Shown: one piece after another, positions 34,238 through 42,624 of the stretch | Layout of the letters: the number at the start of each line of letters is the position of its first letter | How positions within the stretch are numbered: the first letter of the stretch is position 1 | Assembly: GCA_016199985.1 (NCBI GenBank) | Contig: JACQFQ010000043.1 | Coordinates: 62,001 to 126,000 of the forward strand | Reading direction: 5' to 3' | Source: Verrucomicrobiota bacterium | GTDB lineage: Bacteria; Verrucomicrobiota; Verrucomicrobiia; Limisphaerales; UBA11320 | Length of the DNA: 64,000 bases | The notes under the pieces: model-generated | Database searches by the model: none | What the model saw: only the letters and a program-made list of their open reading frames with translations | What the model was told of the DNA's origin: nothing | Made by a program: the position numbers and the translations under genes

Positions 34238-35431
34238 ATGGCGGCTTTTTTGCACGTTGTCCTCGCGATCACAGCACTGCAGAGCGTTCTGCTGGCGCTC
34301 TGGCAGCATGCGCTCGCGTTGCGTTTCGCCTTTCAGCAGGACACGCCTCCCCGGTCCCTCTCCCATGGCCCGGCGCCTTCGATCAGTGTTCTGAAGCCCC
34401 TCAAGGGACACGACCACGAAACCGCAAAGAACCTTGAGAGCTGGCTGGCCCAGGAGTATCCGGCCGGATTTGAAATCCTGTTCGGAGTCGCGAGCGCCGA
34501 GGATCCGGTGGGCGATGTCGTGCGCGAGGCGATGTCGAGGCATTCGCGAGCCTCGGCCCGGCTGATCCTCTGCCCTCCGAACGGAGCGGCGAATCCGAAG
34601 GTGTCGACTTTGACTCAACTGGAGGCCGTCTCGGCGCATGGCACGCTTGTGGTCTCGGACGCCGACGTTCGCGTGAGCCCGCACTGCCTCGCCCATCTCG
34701 CGAGGACGCTCGTCGAGCCCGGCGCGGGACTGGCCCACAGCATCTATCGTCTCCAGGCGCCCGGGGGTTGGGGCGGACGTATCGAGAGCGTTGGAGTGAA
34801 CGCGGATTTTTGGCCGCAGGTGTTGCAAGCGCGCTCGTTCGGGATGCTCGACTTCGCCCTCGGCGCGGTGATGTGCCTGCGCCGCGAAACGCTCAAGGGC
34901 ATCGGAGGATTTCAAGCCATCCAGGATCACCTCGCGGACGATTTCCAGCTCGGCAACCGGATCTCGCGCCGCGGGCTCCGCATCGAGCTCGCCCCCACAC
35001 GCGTGGAATGCTGGGGCAGCGGAGGAAGCCTCGGGGAAACCTGGGCCCATATGCTCCGATGGACCCGCACGGTCCGCGCATGCAAGCCCGGCCCCTTCTT
35101 CCTCAGCATTCTCGGAAATCAAACGCTCTGGCCTTTGCTCTGGGCCGCAACGACGCGATCGGCCCTGTCCTGGAGCCTCATGGCGACCTGGATTGTCGCG
35201 CGGGTCCTCCTCGCTTCAGCGCGAATTCAGAAGCTGTCCGGGAGAAGCGACGCGCCCACTGACGCCTGGCTCGCTCCGGCGCACGACCTGGTCCAGGCGG
35301 CGCTCTGGCTGGCCGCTCACTTCGGTCGCACGGTGCGCTGGGCCGGGAAGGCGTACGCGGTGGGTGAAGGCGGGAAGATGACGCTGCTGCCCGGCGAGGC
35401 GTCGCGGAATTGGGAGCGCGCGCCCGGCTGA
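34238..35431 (+). CDS. hpnI: HpnI-like glycosyltransferase, family 21
   Basis: In hopanoid producers HpnI adds N-acetylglucosamine to bacteriohopanetetrol. The 397-residue protein has an N-terminal transmembrane helix, then the GT21 (ceramide-glucosyltransferase-like) catalytic domain. That domain carries VSDADVRVSP near residues 140-149, DDFQLGNRIS near 229-238 and the HMLRWTRT element near 270-277. C-terminal hydrophobic helices follow. Length matches HpnI. An HpnK-like deacetylase lies ~450 bases away on the opposite strand, supporting the hopanoid assignment. No squalene-hopene cyclase is in the window, so a different lipid acceptor is possible. Confidence 0.78.
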   Translation: MAAFLHVVLAITALQSVLLALWQHALALRFAFQQDTPPRSLSHGPAPSISVLKPLKGHDHETAKNLESWLAQEYPAGFEILFGVASAEDPVGDVVREAMSRHSRASARLILCPPNGAANPKVSTLTQLEAVSAHGTLVVSDADVRVSPHCLAHLARTLVEPGAGLAHSIYRLQAPGGWGGRIESVGVNADFWPQVLQARSFGMLDFALGAVMCLRRETLKGIGGFQAIQDHLADDFQLGNRISRRGLRIELAPTRVECWGSGGSLGETWAHMLRWTRTVRACKPGPFFLSILGNQTLWPLLWAATTRSALSWSLMATWIVARVLLASARIQKLSGRSDAPTDAWLAPAHDLVQAALWLAAHFGRTVRWAGKAYAVGEGGKMTLLPGEASRNWERAPG

Positions 35432-35875
35432 TCAGCCTCCCGAAGCGGGAATGGAAGCCGGCCCCGGGGATCCCGAAACGGGCGAAACAGGCTTCTTATT
35501 CTGATCGCTCCAGTTCACCAGCATCGAGCCGCAAACGATCAGAACAATCCCCGCCCAGCGCGCGAACGACACCTGCTCGTTCAGATAGTATTTGGCGACG
35601 AGCGTGGTGAGGAGGAATCCGAGCGAGGTCAGCGGGAGCACCACGGTGACGTCTTTCAGCGACATCAGAACGAGGAACAACCCGAAGAAGATCGCTTCAA
35701 GACCAATGCCGCCCAGGATCCATGAGTTCGTCGCGCCTCGGACCACGAGCCGCGCGAGCTCGCCGGGCGCGTAGCTCAGGGGTTCGCCCACCTGCCTCAG
35801 CCCCTTGCTGAGCATCGCCAGCCCGATCGACTCCAGAACGAGAGCCACGGCAAGAATGGAAAGTGTTTTGAACAT
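35432..35875 (-). CDS. EamA/DMT-superfamily small transporter
   Basis: The 147-residue protein has four hydrophobic helices, half of a full EamA transporter, with FGLFLVLMSLKDVTVVLPL and the closing GIVLIVCGSMLVNW. It resembles EmrE/ArnE-type half-size flippases. It lies 11 bases downstream of the HpnK-like gene. Its stop abuts the stop of the HpnI-like gene in a shared TGATCA palindrome (35429-35434). Inferred role: flipping a modified lipid or sugar-lipid made by the neighbouring HpnI/HpnK-like enzymes. The last 25 residues are Ser/Pro-rich. Confidence 0.75.
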   Translation of the reverse strand: MFKTLSILAVALVLESIGLAMLSKGLRQVGEPLSYAPGELARLVVRGATNSWILGGIGLEAIFFGLFLVLMSLKDVTVVLPLTSLGFLLTTLVAKYYLNEQVSFARWAGIVLIVCGSMLVNWSDQNKKPVSPVSGSPGPASIPASGG

Positions 35876-35886
35876 AGAGTCGTTTG

Positions 35887-36771
35887 TTAGCGCGCGAGAT
35901 CGGCGTAACGGAGACGCTCGATCCCCAATTCATCCAGGAGGCGCCTCACGCGGGGGCTCCTCAACGCTTCGAATTCATGACGAAACTGATCGAGCGAAGG
36001 ATGGCTGTAAATCTCTGAAACTCCAGGCGGAAGAAACGGCGCCAGACGCAGGAAGTAGTCTTCGTCCACCCGCGGATACTGAAGCAAGCCGAAGACCGCC
36101 TCGGTGTGGCGGACCCCGCGCGATCGCAGTCGACCCGTTGCCGCGCGGGACAGCAATCCGTAGATCAGCGCGTGGGCGCCGCGATAAACCCATCGGCCTT
36201 TCGCGATCCGCAGGTTCAAGCGGAGCGGATCCCTGACGAGACGAAACCCCGCGTCGGACCATCGCGCGCGCTCCTCGAGCAAAATGGAAAACACGGTCGG
36301 GTGAAGGTGGATATTCAAGTGGCCGTTCACGTGATCGAGCCGAAGTCCTGTCGCGTGAAACCGCTCCAGCTGAGCCCGAATCTCGGCGCGCAGCGGCTCC
36401 CGCAGGCGTCGGTTGAAAAAGTAACGAAGGCCCGCGACGGTCGGGCTTGCTGGAAGTTTGCCGGAGGGCTCCGCCAATCCGCTGGAGGCCGCCTGCGGGC
36501 TGGCGGCGTATCCATCGGCCAGCGTCAGATGCAGCCCCACGCCGAGCGTTGGGTGACGCCGGGCTAGCTCGACGGCCTCCTGCGCCGCAGGCCTGGTGAC
36601 CATCAGGCTCGCCGTTGTGAGGATGCCGGAGACATGCGCCTCGACCACCGCCTGATTGATCGAGGACGAGGCGCCGAAGTCGTCCGCGTTCACGATGAGA
36701 CCTCTGCGCGGCGATTGCCCGCCGGAGGGGAGAGGCGAACTGGCGCGAGAAGGGTGAGCGGTCTGAGGCAT
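35887..36771 (-). CDS. hpnK: HpnK-like YdjC-family deacetylase
   Basis: HpnK removes the acetyl group from the GlcNAc head of hopanoids; related YdjC/ChbG enzymes deacetylate chito-oligosaccharides. The protein has 294 residues from the ATG at 36771, which overlaps the last base of the upstream permease stop. Motifs include the metal-binding NADDFG (residues 28-33), GILTTASLMVTRPAAQ, GVGLHLTLADG, and the HVNGHLNIHLHPTV block with the other metal-ligand histidines. Similarity to HpnK is strong across the length. It is placed after the ribose-type ABC importer, so an alternative role is deacetylating an imported amino sugar. Confidence 0.82.
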   Translation of the reverse strand: MPQTAHPSRASSPLPSGGQSPRRGLIVNADDFGASSSINQAVVEAHVSGILTTASLMVTRPAAQEAVELARRHPTLGVGLHLTLADGYAASPQAASSGLAEPSGKLPASPTVAGLRYFFNRRLREPLRAEIRAQLERFHATGLRLDHVNGHLNIHLHPTVFSILLEERARWSDAGFRLVRDPLRLNLRIAKGRWVYRGAHALIYGLLSRAATGRLRSRGVRHTEAVFGLLQYPRVDEDYFLRLAPFLPPGVSEIYSHPSLDQFRHEFEALRSPRVRRLLDELGIERLRYADLAR

Positions 36772-37757
36772 CAGGCCTGGAGCTGCTTGGCGGCTTTCCG
36801 CTGGGCGACGTAGCGCTTCACGAGTTCGTCTGTCGCCACGCCTCCCAGGATCACCGCGCCGATGATCGCGTATTCGATGTTCTTGGGCAGCGCGTCCACG
36901 AGCGTGATCATGGTGCGCAGAACCTGCATGAGGGCCGTTCCGAGAATAACGCCGAGGATCGTGCCCTGGCCGCCCCTCAGGCTGCATCCGCCGAGCACCG
37001 CGGCGGCGATGGCGTAGAGCTCGTAGAAGTTGCCGAAATCCGCCGGCTGCGCCGAGTTGACGTCGAGCACGAACAGCATGCCTCCGAACCCGGCCATCGC
37101 GGCGCAGATCACGTAGGCCATGATGATCATGCGATGGGTGTTGATCCCGCTGTACCGCGCCGCGTCCTCGTTCCGGCCGAGCGCCAGCAGGTAGCGTCCG
37201 TGGACGGTTTGGTTGAGAAGGATGGCCGCGAGGATCGCGACCCCGATCATGAGGATGAACGGCAGAGGAACGCCGAACCCTTCAATGCCCGGCGCCGAAA
37301 TCTTTTCCGTGGCCAGCCAGCGCAGGGCCTTGAAGTCGTTGCCGAAGCCCATGGTTTGATCGCGCGTGATTCCGCGCGCCAAGCCGCGATAAATGAGGAG
37401 CCCGCACAGAGTGACCACGAAGGGCTGGATCCTCAGCTTCGTGACGAGAAGGCCGTGGGCCCATCCGATCCCGAGCGACACGCCGAAGACCGTCAGCAGC
37501 GCCAGACCCAGCGGAACCTTGAGAACGGTGAGCATCCAGGGGAGGCCGACGCCGACCAGGCACACCACGGATCCGATGGAGAGATCGATGCCGCTGGTGA
37601 TGATGACGAAGGCGACCCCGACGCTCAGGATTCCGAAGAGGCCTGTGCGGCGGAGCAGATTCTCGATGTTGTACTTCGTGAGAAACTGGTCGCTCATCAT
37701 CGCCGTGGCGACGCACACCACCAGCAGCAGGCAAAAAATCCCAATCACTTTCTTCAT
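36771..37757 (-). CDS. Ribose-type sugar ABC transporter permease
   Basis: The 328-residue inner-membrane permease is of the RbsC/YtfT/AraH family. It has about eight to ten hydrophobic helices and the family blocks ITSGIDLSIGSVVCLVGV (residues ~58-75), GRNEDAARYSGIN and LGGCSLRGGQGTILGVILGT. The gene lies 29 bases after the ATPase. Its stop overlaps the start of the HpnK-like gene (TGATG), so the deacetylase is translationally coupled to transport. The sugar cannot be told from sequence. Confidence 0.9.
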   Translation of the reverse strand: MKKVIGIFCLLLVVCVATAMMSDQFLTKYNIENLLRRTGLFGILSVGVAFVIITSGIDLSIGSVVCLVGVGLPWMLTVLKVPLGLALLTVFGVSLGIGWAHGLLVTKLRIQPFVVTLCGLLIYRGLARGITRDQTMGFGNDFKALRWLATEKISAPGIEGFGVPLPFILMIGVAILAAILLNQTVHGRYLLALGRNEDAARYSGINTHRMIIMAYVICAAMAGFGGMLFVLDVNSAQPADFGNFYELYAIAAAVLGGCSLRGGQGTILGVILGTALMQVLRTMITLVDALPKNIEYAIIGAVILGGVATDELVKRYVAQRKAAKQLQA

Positions 37758-37786
37758 GATCCATTAATCGTTGTTGGCCAGCGCGG

Positions 37787-39364
37787 TCATCCGGTGGAAA
37801 GGGTTGGCGTTGCGGCCTGTCCCGTGGCGAGACGCATGATCGCCTCCTCGCTCAGCTCGGCGCGGGCGAGGACACCGCGAATCCGGCCCTCGTGCATGAC
37901 GAGCGCCCGATCCGACAGTCCGAGCACCTCCTCCATTTCGCTGGAGGCGAAGAGAATGCCCACGCCCCGCGCGGCGAGCGACTCCATGATGCGGTAAATC
38001 TCCGCCTTGGCGCCGACGTCGATCCCGCGCGTGGGCTCATCCAGCAACAGGATCCGCGGCTCCAGGGCCAGCCATTTGCCCAGGGCCACCTTTTGCTGAT
38101 TGCCCCCGGACAGGAACCCGACCTCCTGTTCGTCGCCGGGGGTCTTGATGTTCAGGTTCGCTATGCTTCGAGCGCTGAGCTCCTCTTCGTAGGCCTTGGG
38201 GAGGAATCCGCGACGCTGTCGCTGGCGCAGGCTGGCGAGACTGAGATTGGAGCGAACCGTCATCGCGAGAATCACGCCCTGCGCCTTTCGGTCCTCGGGG
38301 ACGAGGGCAAGGCCGGCGTCGATGGCGTCCCGCGGGCACAGCGCGCGAACAGGTTTCCCTGAGATCAGGATCTCCCCCTCGATCGCGGGCTCAATTCCGA
38401 AAAGCGTCTGAAGCACCTCGGTGCGTCCTGCCCCGACCAGGCCGGCGATCCCGACGATCTCCCCGGCGCGTAGCTCGAAGTCCAAGGCCTCCCGCGGATA
38501 GGCGAAAGTCTTGAGGCCCCGCGCCTGGAGCAATGGAGGGTTCGACGCCGCCATGGCCCTGGACTCTTTCGTGGCGTCGGCTCTGCGGTAAAACTGGGAC
38601 ACATCGCGTCCAACCATCAATCGCACCAGGTTCTCGTGAGTGATCTGGCCGTCGCGGAGCTCGCCGGCGTTGGCTCCGTCGCGCAGCACCGAAACGCGGT
38701 GCGCGAGCTCGCGAACCTCCCCGAGCCGGTGCGAGATATACACGATGCTCACGCCGCGGCCGCTCAGGTCGCGGATGACATTCTTCAGCTGCTCGGCCTC
38801 GTGCTGCGTGAGGCTGGAGGTGGGCTCGTCCATGATGAGGACGCGCGCGTTCACCGACAGGGCCTTGGCGATCTCGACCATCTGCTGGCGTCCGATGCTG
38901 AGATCCGACACGAGCGTCTGAGGATCGACCTCGAGTCCGACGCGATCCAGCCACTGCCGGGCGTCGCGCGCGATGCGGTCATGATCGATGACCATGCCCC
39001 AGCGGCGCGGCTCGCGGCCCAGAAACAAATTGGCGCCCACGGTGAGGTTGTCCGCGAGGTTGAGCTCCTGATGGATCAGGGCGATCCCGTGGCTCAGCGC
39101 GGCCTCCACCGAGTCGACTCGAATCTCGACTCCATCGAGCAGAACGGTCCCGGCGTCGTAGGATTGCACGCCCGCGAGGATCTTCATGAGGGTGCTCTTG
39201 CCCGCGCCGTTTTCTCCGACGACCGCGAGCACCTCGCCGCGCGAAACCGTGAGGTTCACTTCGCGCAGCGCCTTGACGCCGGGGAACTGCTTGACGATGC
39301 CCCGGACCTCGAGGAGCGGGGCGGAGGTCGTCTCTGCGGGCGCTGCTGCCAGATCCAGGCTCAT
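37787..39364 (-). CDS. Ribose-type sugar ABC transporter, double ATPase
   Basis: The 525-residue RbsA/MglA-like protein has two ABC domains. The first has Walker A GENGAGKST near residues 52-60, signature LSIGRQQMVEIAKAL and Walker B VLIMDEPTSSL. The second has the degenerate GLVGAGRTE at the Walker A site, signature LSGGNQQKVALGKWL and ILLLDEPTRGIDVGAK. This arrangement is typical of the family. It lies between the binding lipoprotein (10 bases upstream) and the permease. Confidence 0.93.
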   Translation of the reverse strand: MSLDLAAAPAETTSAPLLEVRGIVKQFPGVKALREVNLTVSRGEVLAVVGENGAGKSTLMKILAGVQSYDAGTVLLDGVEIRVDSVEAALSHGIALIHQELNLADNLTVGANLFLGREPRRWGMVIDHDRIARDARQWLDRVGLEVDPQTLVSDLSIGRQQMVEIAKALSVNARVLIMDEPTSSLTQHEAEQLKNVIRDLSGRGVSIVYISHRLGEVRELAHRVSVLRDGANAGELRDGQITHENLVRLMVGRDVSQFYRRADATKESRAMAASNPPLLQARGLKTFAYPREALDFELRAGEIVGIAGLVGAGRTEVLQTLFGIEPAIEGEILISGKPVRALCPRDAIDAGLALVPEDRKAQGVILAMTVRSNLSLASLRQRQRRGFLPKAYEEELSARSIANLNIKTPGDEQEVGFLSGGNQQKVALGKWLALEPRILLLDEPTRGIDVGAKAEIYRIMESLAARGVGILFASSEMEEVLGLSDRALVMHEGRIRGVLARAELSEEAIMRLATGQAATPTLSTG

Positions 39365-39374
39365 CCGCGGCCGA

Positions 39375-40427
39375 TCAGCCCTTGTTATTGAGCTTCGCTT
39401 TCAGGTCCTTCCAGAACTCATCCACATTGTCCTTCCGGATCTGTCGCGCGGGGATGTCGATGAACTTGTTGGCGGGAACGATCGCGTTGTTTCCTTTGAC
39501 CAGCTCATTCAGCAACTCGACCGATTTGTAGCCGTAGAGATAGGGGTTCTGCACCACGGTTCCAAACACCACCCCGCGCTGGATGCCGTCGAGCGTTTCA
39601 TCCGCCTCGTCGAAGGCGATCAGCTTCACCTTCCCCAGTTTACCGGCGCGGTCGATCGCTTCGAGCAGGAGCGGCGGATTGTAGCCAAACAATCCCACCA
39701 TTCCGGCGAGATCGCTGTAACGGGCAAGCGCGTCCTCCGCGTTGGCCTTGCCCTTGGCGCGGTCAAACTGGTCGGTCAGGGTGCCGAGGATGGTGAATCC
39801 ATTTGCCGTGAGAACCTGGTCCGGCGGGTCGAAGCGCATGGGATCGACGGATCGGCCCAGCATCGCGTCGATGACGCCCTGACGGCGACGACGGGCGTTG
39901 TCCTGCTCCATGCGTCCGATGAAGAGCATGACCTTCCCTCCTTGGGGCAGGGCCTCTTTCACGAGATCTCCGCACAGGCGCCCGGCGGTGTAATTGTCCA
40001 TGCCGATGTAGAGGATCCGCTGGGAGTCGGGCGCGTCGGAGTCGTGGGTGACGAGCTTGGTGTGGGCAGCCGCCTTATTGAGGACCTCCGTCTGGTTGGC
40101 CGGGTCGATGGGGCTGATGGCGATGCCGTCCACGCCGCGGGTCACGAGATCCTCGATCATGGTCTTCTGGTCCTCGATGCCCTTGGGCATGTGAACGCTG
40201 ACGTCGACGCCTAGCTTCTCGCCGGCGTGCCTCACCCCGGTTTCCGCGATCGTCCAGAAGGCCGCGACGCCGTTGCTGACGAAAGCCACCCGGGGTCGTT
40301 TGCCAGGTTTTGGCGCTTCGGAGTTCGAAGACGTGGAAGGCGAGGACGGCTTGTCAGGCTGGCATCCGGCAAGGAGGAGGATCGCCGAAGCCAGCGCGGA
40401 GAGCGAACGAGACGGGTGGTGGCGCAT
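39375..40427 (-). CDS. Sugar ABC transporter substrate-binding lipoprotein
   Basis: The protein has 350 residues from the ATG at 40427. A lipobox, ILLLAGC, puts the lipidated Cys near residue 21. A Ser/Pro linker leads to a Peripla_BP_4 (ribose-binding-like) domain, beginning PRVAFVSNGVAAFWTI and containing GVDGIAISPIDPANQ and YIGMDNYTAGRLCGDL. The hinge and ligand region resembles RbsB. It is the first gene of the five-gene minus-strand run that includes the ATPase, permease, HpnK-like protein and EamA transporter. Confidence 0.9.
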   Translation of the reverse strand: MRHHPSRSLSALASAILLLAGCQPDKPSSPSTSSNSEAPKPGKRPRVAFVSNGVAAFWTIAETGVRHAGEKLGVDVSVHMPKGIEDQKTMIEDLVTRGVDGIAISPIDPANQTEVLNKAAAHTKLVTHDSDAPDSQRILYIGMDNYTAGRLCGDLVKEALPQGGKVMLFIGRMEQDNARRRRQGVIDAMLGRSVDPMRFDPPDQVLTANGFTILGTLTDQFDRAKGKANAEDALARYSDLAGMVGLFGYNPPLLLEAIDRAGKLGKVKLIAFDEADETLDGIQRGVVFGTVVQNPYLYGYKSVELLNELVKGNNAIVPANKFIDIPARQIRKDNVDEFWKDLKAKLNNKG

Positions 40428-40686
40428 AGCGCGGCTGTTATGCGTGGAAATCAGTTGCGGGTCAACCCAGCAGGCGCCCGCGAAATGCGCTACACGCGCA
40501 AAACCAGGCCAACCCAGAGGAATGATGCTGCCCGCTCCCGCTCCACTCACTTTTTTTGCTTCGCGACTTTGATGATTGTCTCATTCCATTCGCGACACAG
40601 GATTGGATGTCGCGCCGCGCGCCGCTTCTTTTCCTGCTTGCCCACTTGCATCGTCGGGGCGATCTCTTGAGACTCCGAATTCGGCT

Positions 40687-41235
40687 ATGGGCAAAGTGAG
40701 CGATTCGATTTCTCCGGAGCTGCGCGTTTGGATTGAGGCGCAGCGCATGTTCTTCGTGGCGACGGCGCCGACGAACGCCGAGGGCCATATCAACTGCTCG
40801 CCCAAGGGCGGCGACACCTTCCGCGTTCTGAACGAGCGCGAGGCGGCGTACCTCGACCTGACGGGCAGCGGCATCGAAACCGTGGCTCATCTTCAGGAGA
40901 ACGGGCGCGTGGTCGTGATGTTCTGCGCGTTCTCCGGTCCTCCGAGGATTGTGAGGCTCCACGGAAAGGGCGATGTTGTGTATCCCACGGACGCCGACTT
41001 TGCCCGGCTGATCGGAAGCTTTCCGGAGCGACTGGGCGTGCGCGCGATTTTGCGGATTCGGCTCTCTCGCGTCGCCGACACGTGCGGGTTCGCGGTGCCC
41101 CGCTTCGATTATGTGGGAGAGCGCGACACGCTCGACAAATGGTGCGAGTCCAAGGGATCTGAAGCGCTCGCCGACTATCGCCGCGCCAAGAACGACCGCA
41201 GCATCGACGGCATCCCCGGCTACCGCGAGGATTGA
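40687..41235 (+). CDS. Pyridoxamine 5'-phosphate oxidase family protein
   Basis: The protein has 182 residues from the ATG at 40687; upstream in-frame sequence is non-homologous. An FMN-binding split-barrel of the PPOX family is indicated by MFFVATAPTNAEGHINCSPKGG at the start, YLDLTGSGIETVAHL in the middle and the closing RRAKNDRSIDGIPGY. Members of this group (pyridoxamine-phosphate-oxidase-like, DUF-type) often bind flavin without known substrate. The gene converges on the deacetylase-family gene, 12 bases apart. Confidence 0.8.
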   Translation: MGKVSDSISPELRVWIEAQRMFFVATAPTNAEGHINCSPKGGDTFRVLNEREAAYLDLTGSGIETVAHLQENGRVVVMFCAFSGPPRIVRLHGKGDVVYPTDADFARLIGSFPERLGVRAILRIRLSRVADTCGFAVPRFDYVGERDTLDKWCESKGSEALADYRRAKNDRSIDGIPGYRED

Positions 41236-41247
41236 GTCGTGAAGAAC

Positions 41248-42120
41248 TTACCCTCCCAACCCCTCGAGCCCGGTCAGGTACGCGAGGACTAGCTCCGGGA
41301 GCTCGCTGCTGTAGCCGCCTTCCAGCACGCTGAACACCGGCACGCCGAGCCTCCGGAATTCCACGCCCAATCCGTGGTAGTCCTCGGCCTCCAGACTTCC
41401 TTGCGCCAGCGGATCCCGAACGTAGCCGTCGAATCCAGCCGACACTCCCACCACGTCCGGCTTGAACCGCCGCAGATCCGCCAGCGCCGTTTCCAGAACG
41501 CCTAAGTATTCCTTGCGGACGATCCCTGGACGCACGGGGTAGTTGAAGCAGTTGTCCCCGACGTCATCGAGCCCCGTTCCGGGATAGCAGGGCGACTGAT
41601 GGACCGAGAAGAAGGCCGCGCCCCGGCGGCCGAGAAGGATGTCTTCGGTCCCATTGCCGTGGTGCACATCGAAGTCAAAAACGGCGACGCGCGACGCTCC
41701 GGTGGCGAGCGCTTCCAAAGCCGCGATCGCGATCGAGTTCAGGTAGCAGAATCCCATGGCGCCCCGGCGGGTGGCGTGATGACCGGGCTGACGCAAGAGG
41801 CTGAACGACGCGACGCCCTCGCGCGCCAGGTTGAGGCTGCGCAACGCCCCGCCCACCGAGCGGAGCGCGTGTTGATCGATGCCGGGATGCCACGGCGTGT
41901 CGTCGTCAAAGTCATCGCGGGATTCGCGCAAAGTTCGGATCCATGAGGCGTCGTGGGCTCGCTCGAGCTGTGCGTCGGAGACCTCCAGAGGCTGGGGCCA
42001 TTGGACGGGCAGCGCCTGCTGGCCGCGAAGACGCGCGACGGTGTCTTCGATGCGCGCGGGGCGCTCCGGGTGTCCCGCCCGTTGATAGGCGGCGCAACGC
42101 GGGTCGGTGATGACGTGCAT
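41248..42120 (-). CDS. Histone deacetylase family protein (acetoin utilisation type)
   Basis: The protein has 290 residues from the ATG at 42120. It is a zinc-dependent arginase-fold deacetylase of the AcuC/HDAC/acetylpolyamine amidohydrolase group. The active-site motifs are PGHHATRRGAMGFCYLN, with tandem His, and FDFDVHHGNGTEDI, supplying Asp and His zinc ligands. VGVSAGFDGYVRDPL gives a further Asp, and VLEGGYSSE the C-terminal glycine loop. Bacterial homologues deacetylate polyamines or protein lysines. The long frame upstream to 42795 is not part of the family and is excluded. Confidence 0.88.
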   Translation of the reverse strand: MHVITDPRCAAYQRAGHPERPARIEDTVARLRGQQALPVQWPQPLEVSDAQLERAHDASWIRTLRESRDDFDDDTPWHPGIDQHALRSVGGALRSLNLAREGVASFSLLRQPGHHATRRGAMGFCYLNSIAIAALEALATGASRVAVFDFDVHHGNGTEDILLGRRGAAFFSVHQSPCYPGTGLDDVGDNCFNYPVRPGIVRKEYLGVLETALADLRRFKPDVVGVSAGFDGYVRDPLAQGSLEAEDYHGLGVEFRRLGVPVFSVLEGGYSSELPELVLAYLTGLEGLGG

Positions 42121-42318
42121 GGCGCGGAGCCTAGCAGGAAGCGCCGCGCGCGGAAACCCTTGGCTCTTCAGATTCAGTGGTTCCCATTTTGAAATGCGCC
42201 CCAGCCTCCGCCACCGTGGCAACACGGGGATGGGAAGGCAGAACCGCGACGGACGGGACGGGCAAGTTTTCCCAACTTCTCGCTTCAACCCCGGGCGAGC
42301 GTCGCGATAGGGTGCGGG

Positions 42319-42624
42319 ATGCTTGTGGTGCATGTTCACGTTCGGGTGAAGCCTGAATGCGCGGAGGCGTTTCAAGCGGCGACGCTCAAGAATGCCGAGG
42401 CCAGCCTCAAAGAGCCGGGGATCGCTCGGTTCGACGTCGTTCGCCATGCGGAGGATCCGAATCGTTTTGTGCTCGTCGAAGCGTATCGCACCTCCGAGGC
42501 GCCCGCCGCGCACAAGGAAACAGCCCACTACCTTCAGTGGAAGGAAGCGGTGGCCCCCATGATGGCCGAGCCGCGCAGCTCCGAGAAATATGTCAATCTC
42601 CATCCCAGCGACCCTCACTGGTGA
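42319..42624 (+). CDS. ABM-family quinol monooxygenase-like protein
   Basis: The 101-residue dimeric ferredoxin-like fold protein is of the antibiotic-biosynthesis-monooxygenase (ABM)/YgiN-LsrG type. It has LVVHVHVRVKPECAEAFQAA, then ARFDVVRHAEDPNRFVLVEA and the final W of the short barrel. Family members are quinol monooxygenases or autoinducer-modifying enzymes. The gene overlaps the following alcohol dehydrogenase by 35 bases, so the two are co-expressed. Confidence 0.82.
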   Translation: MLVVHVHVRVKPECAEAFQAATLKNAEASLKEPGIARFDVVRHAEDPNRFVLVEAYRTSEAPAAHKETAHYLQWKEAVAPMMAEPRSSEKYVNLHPSDPHW

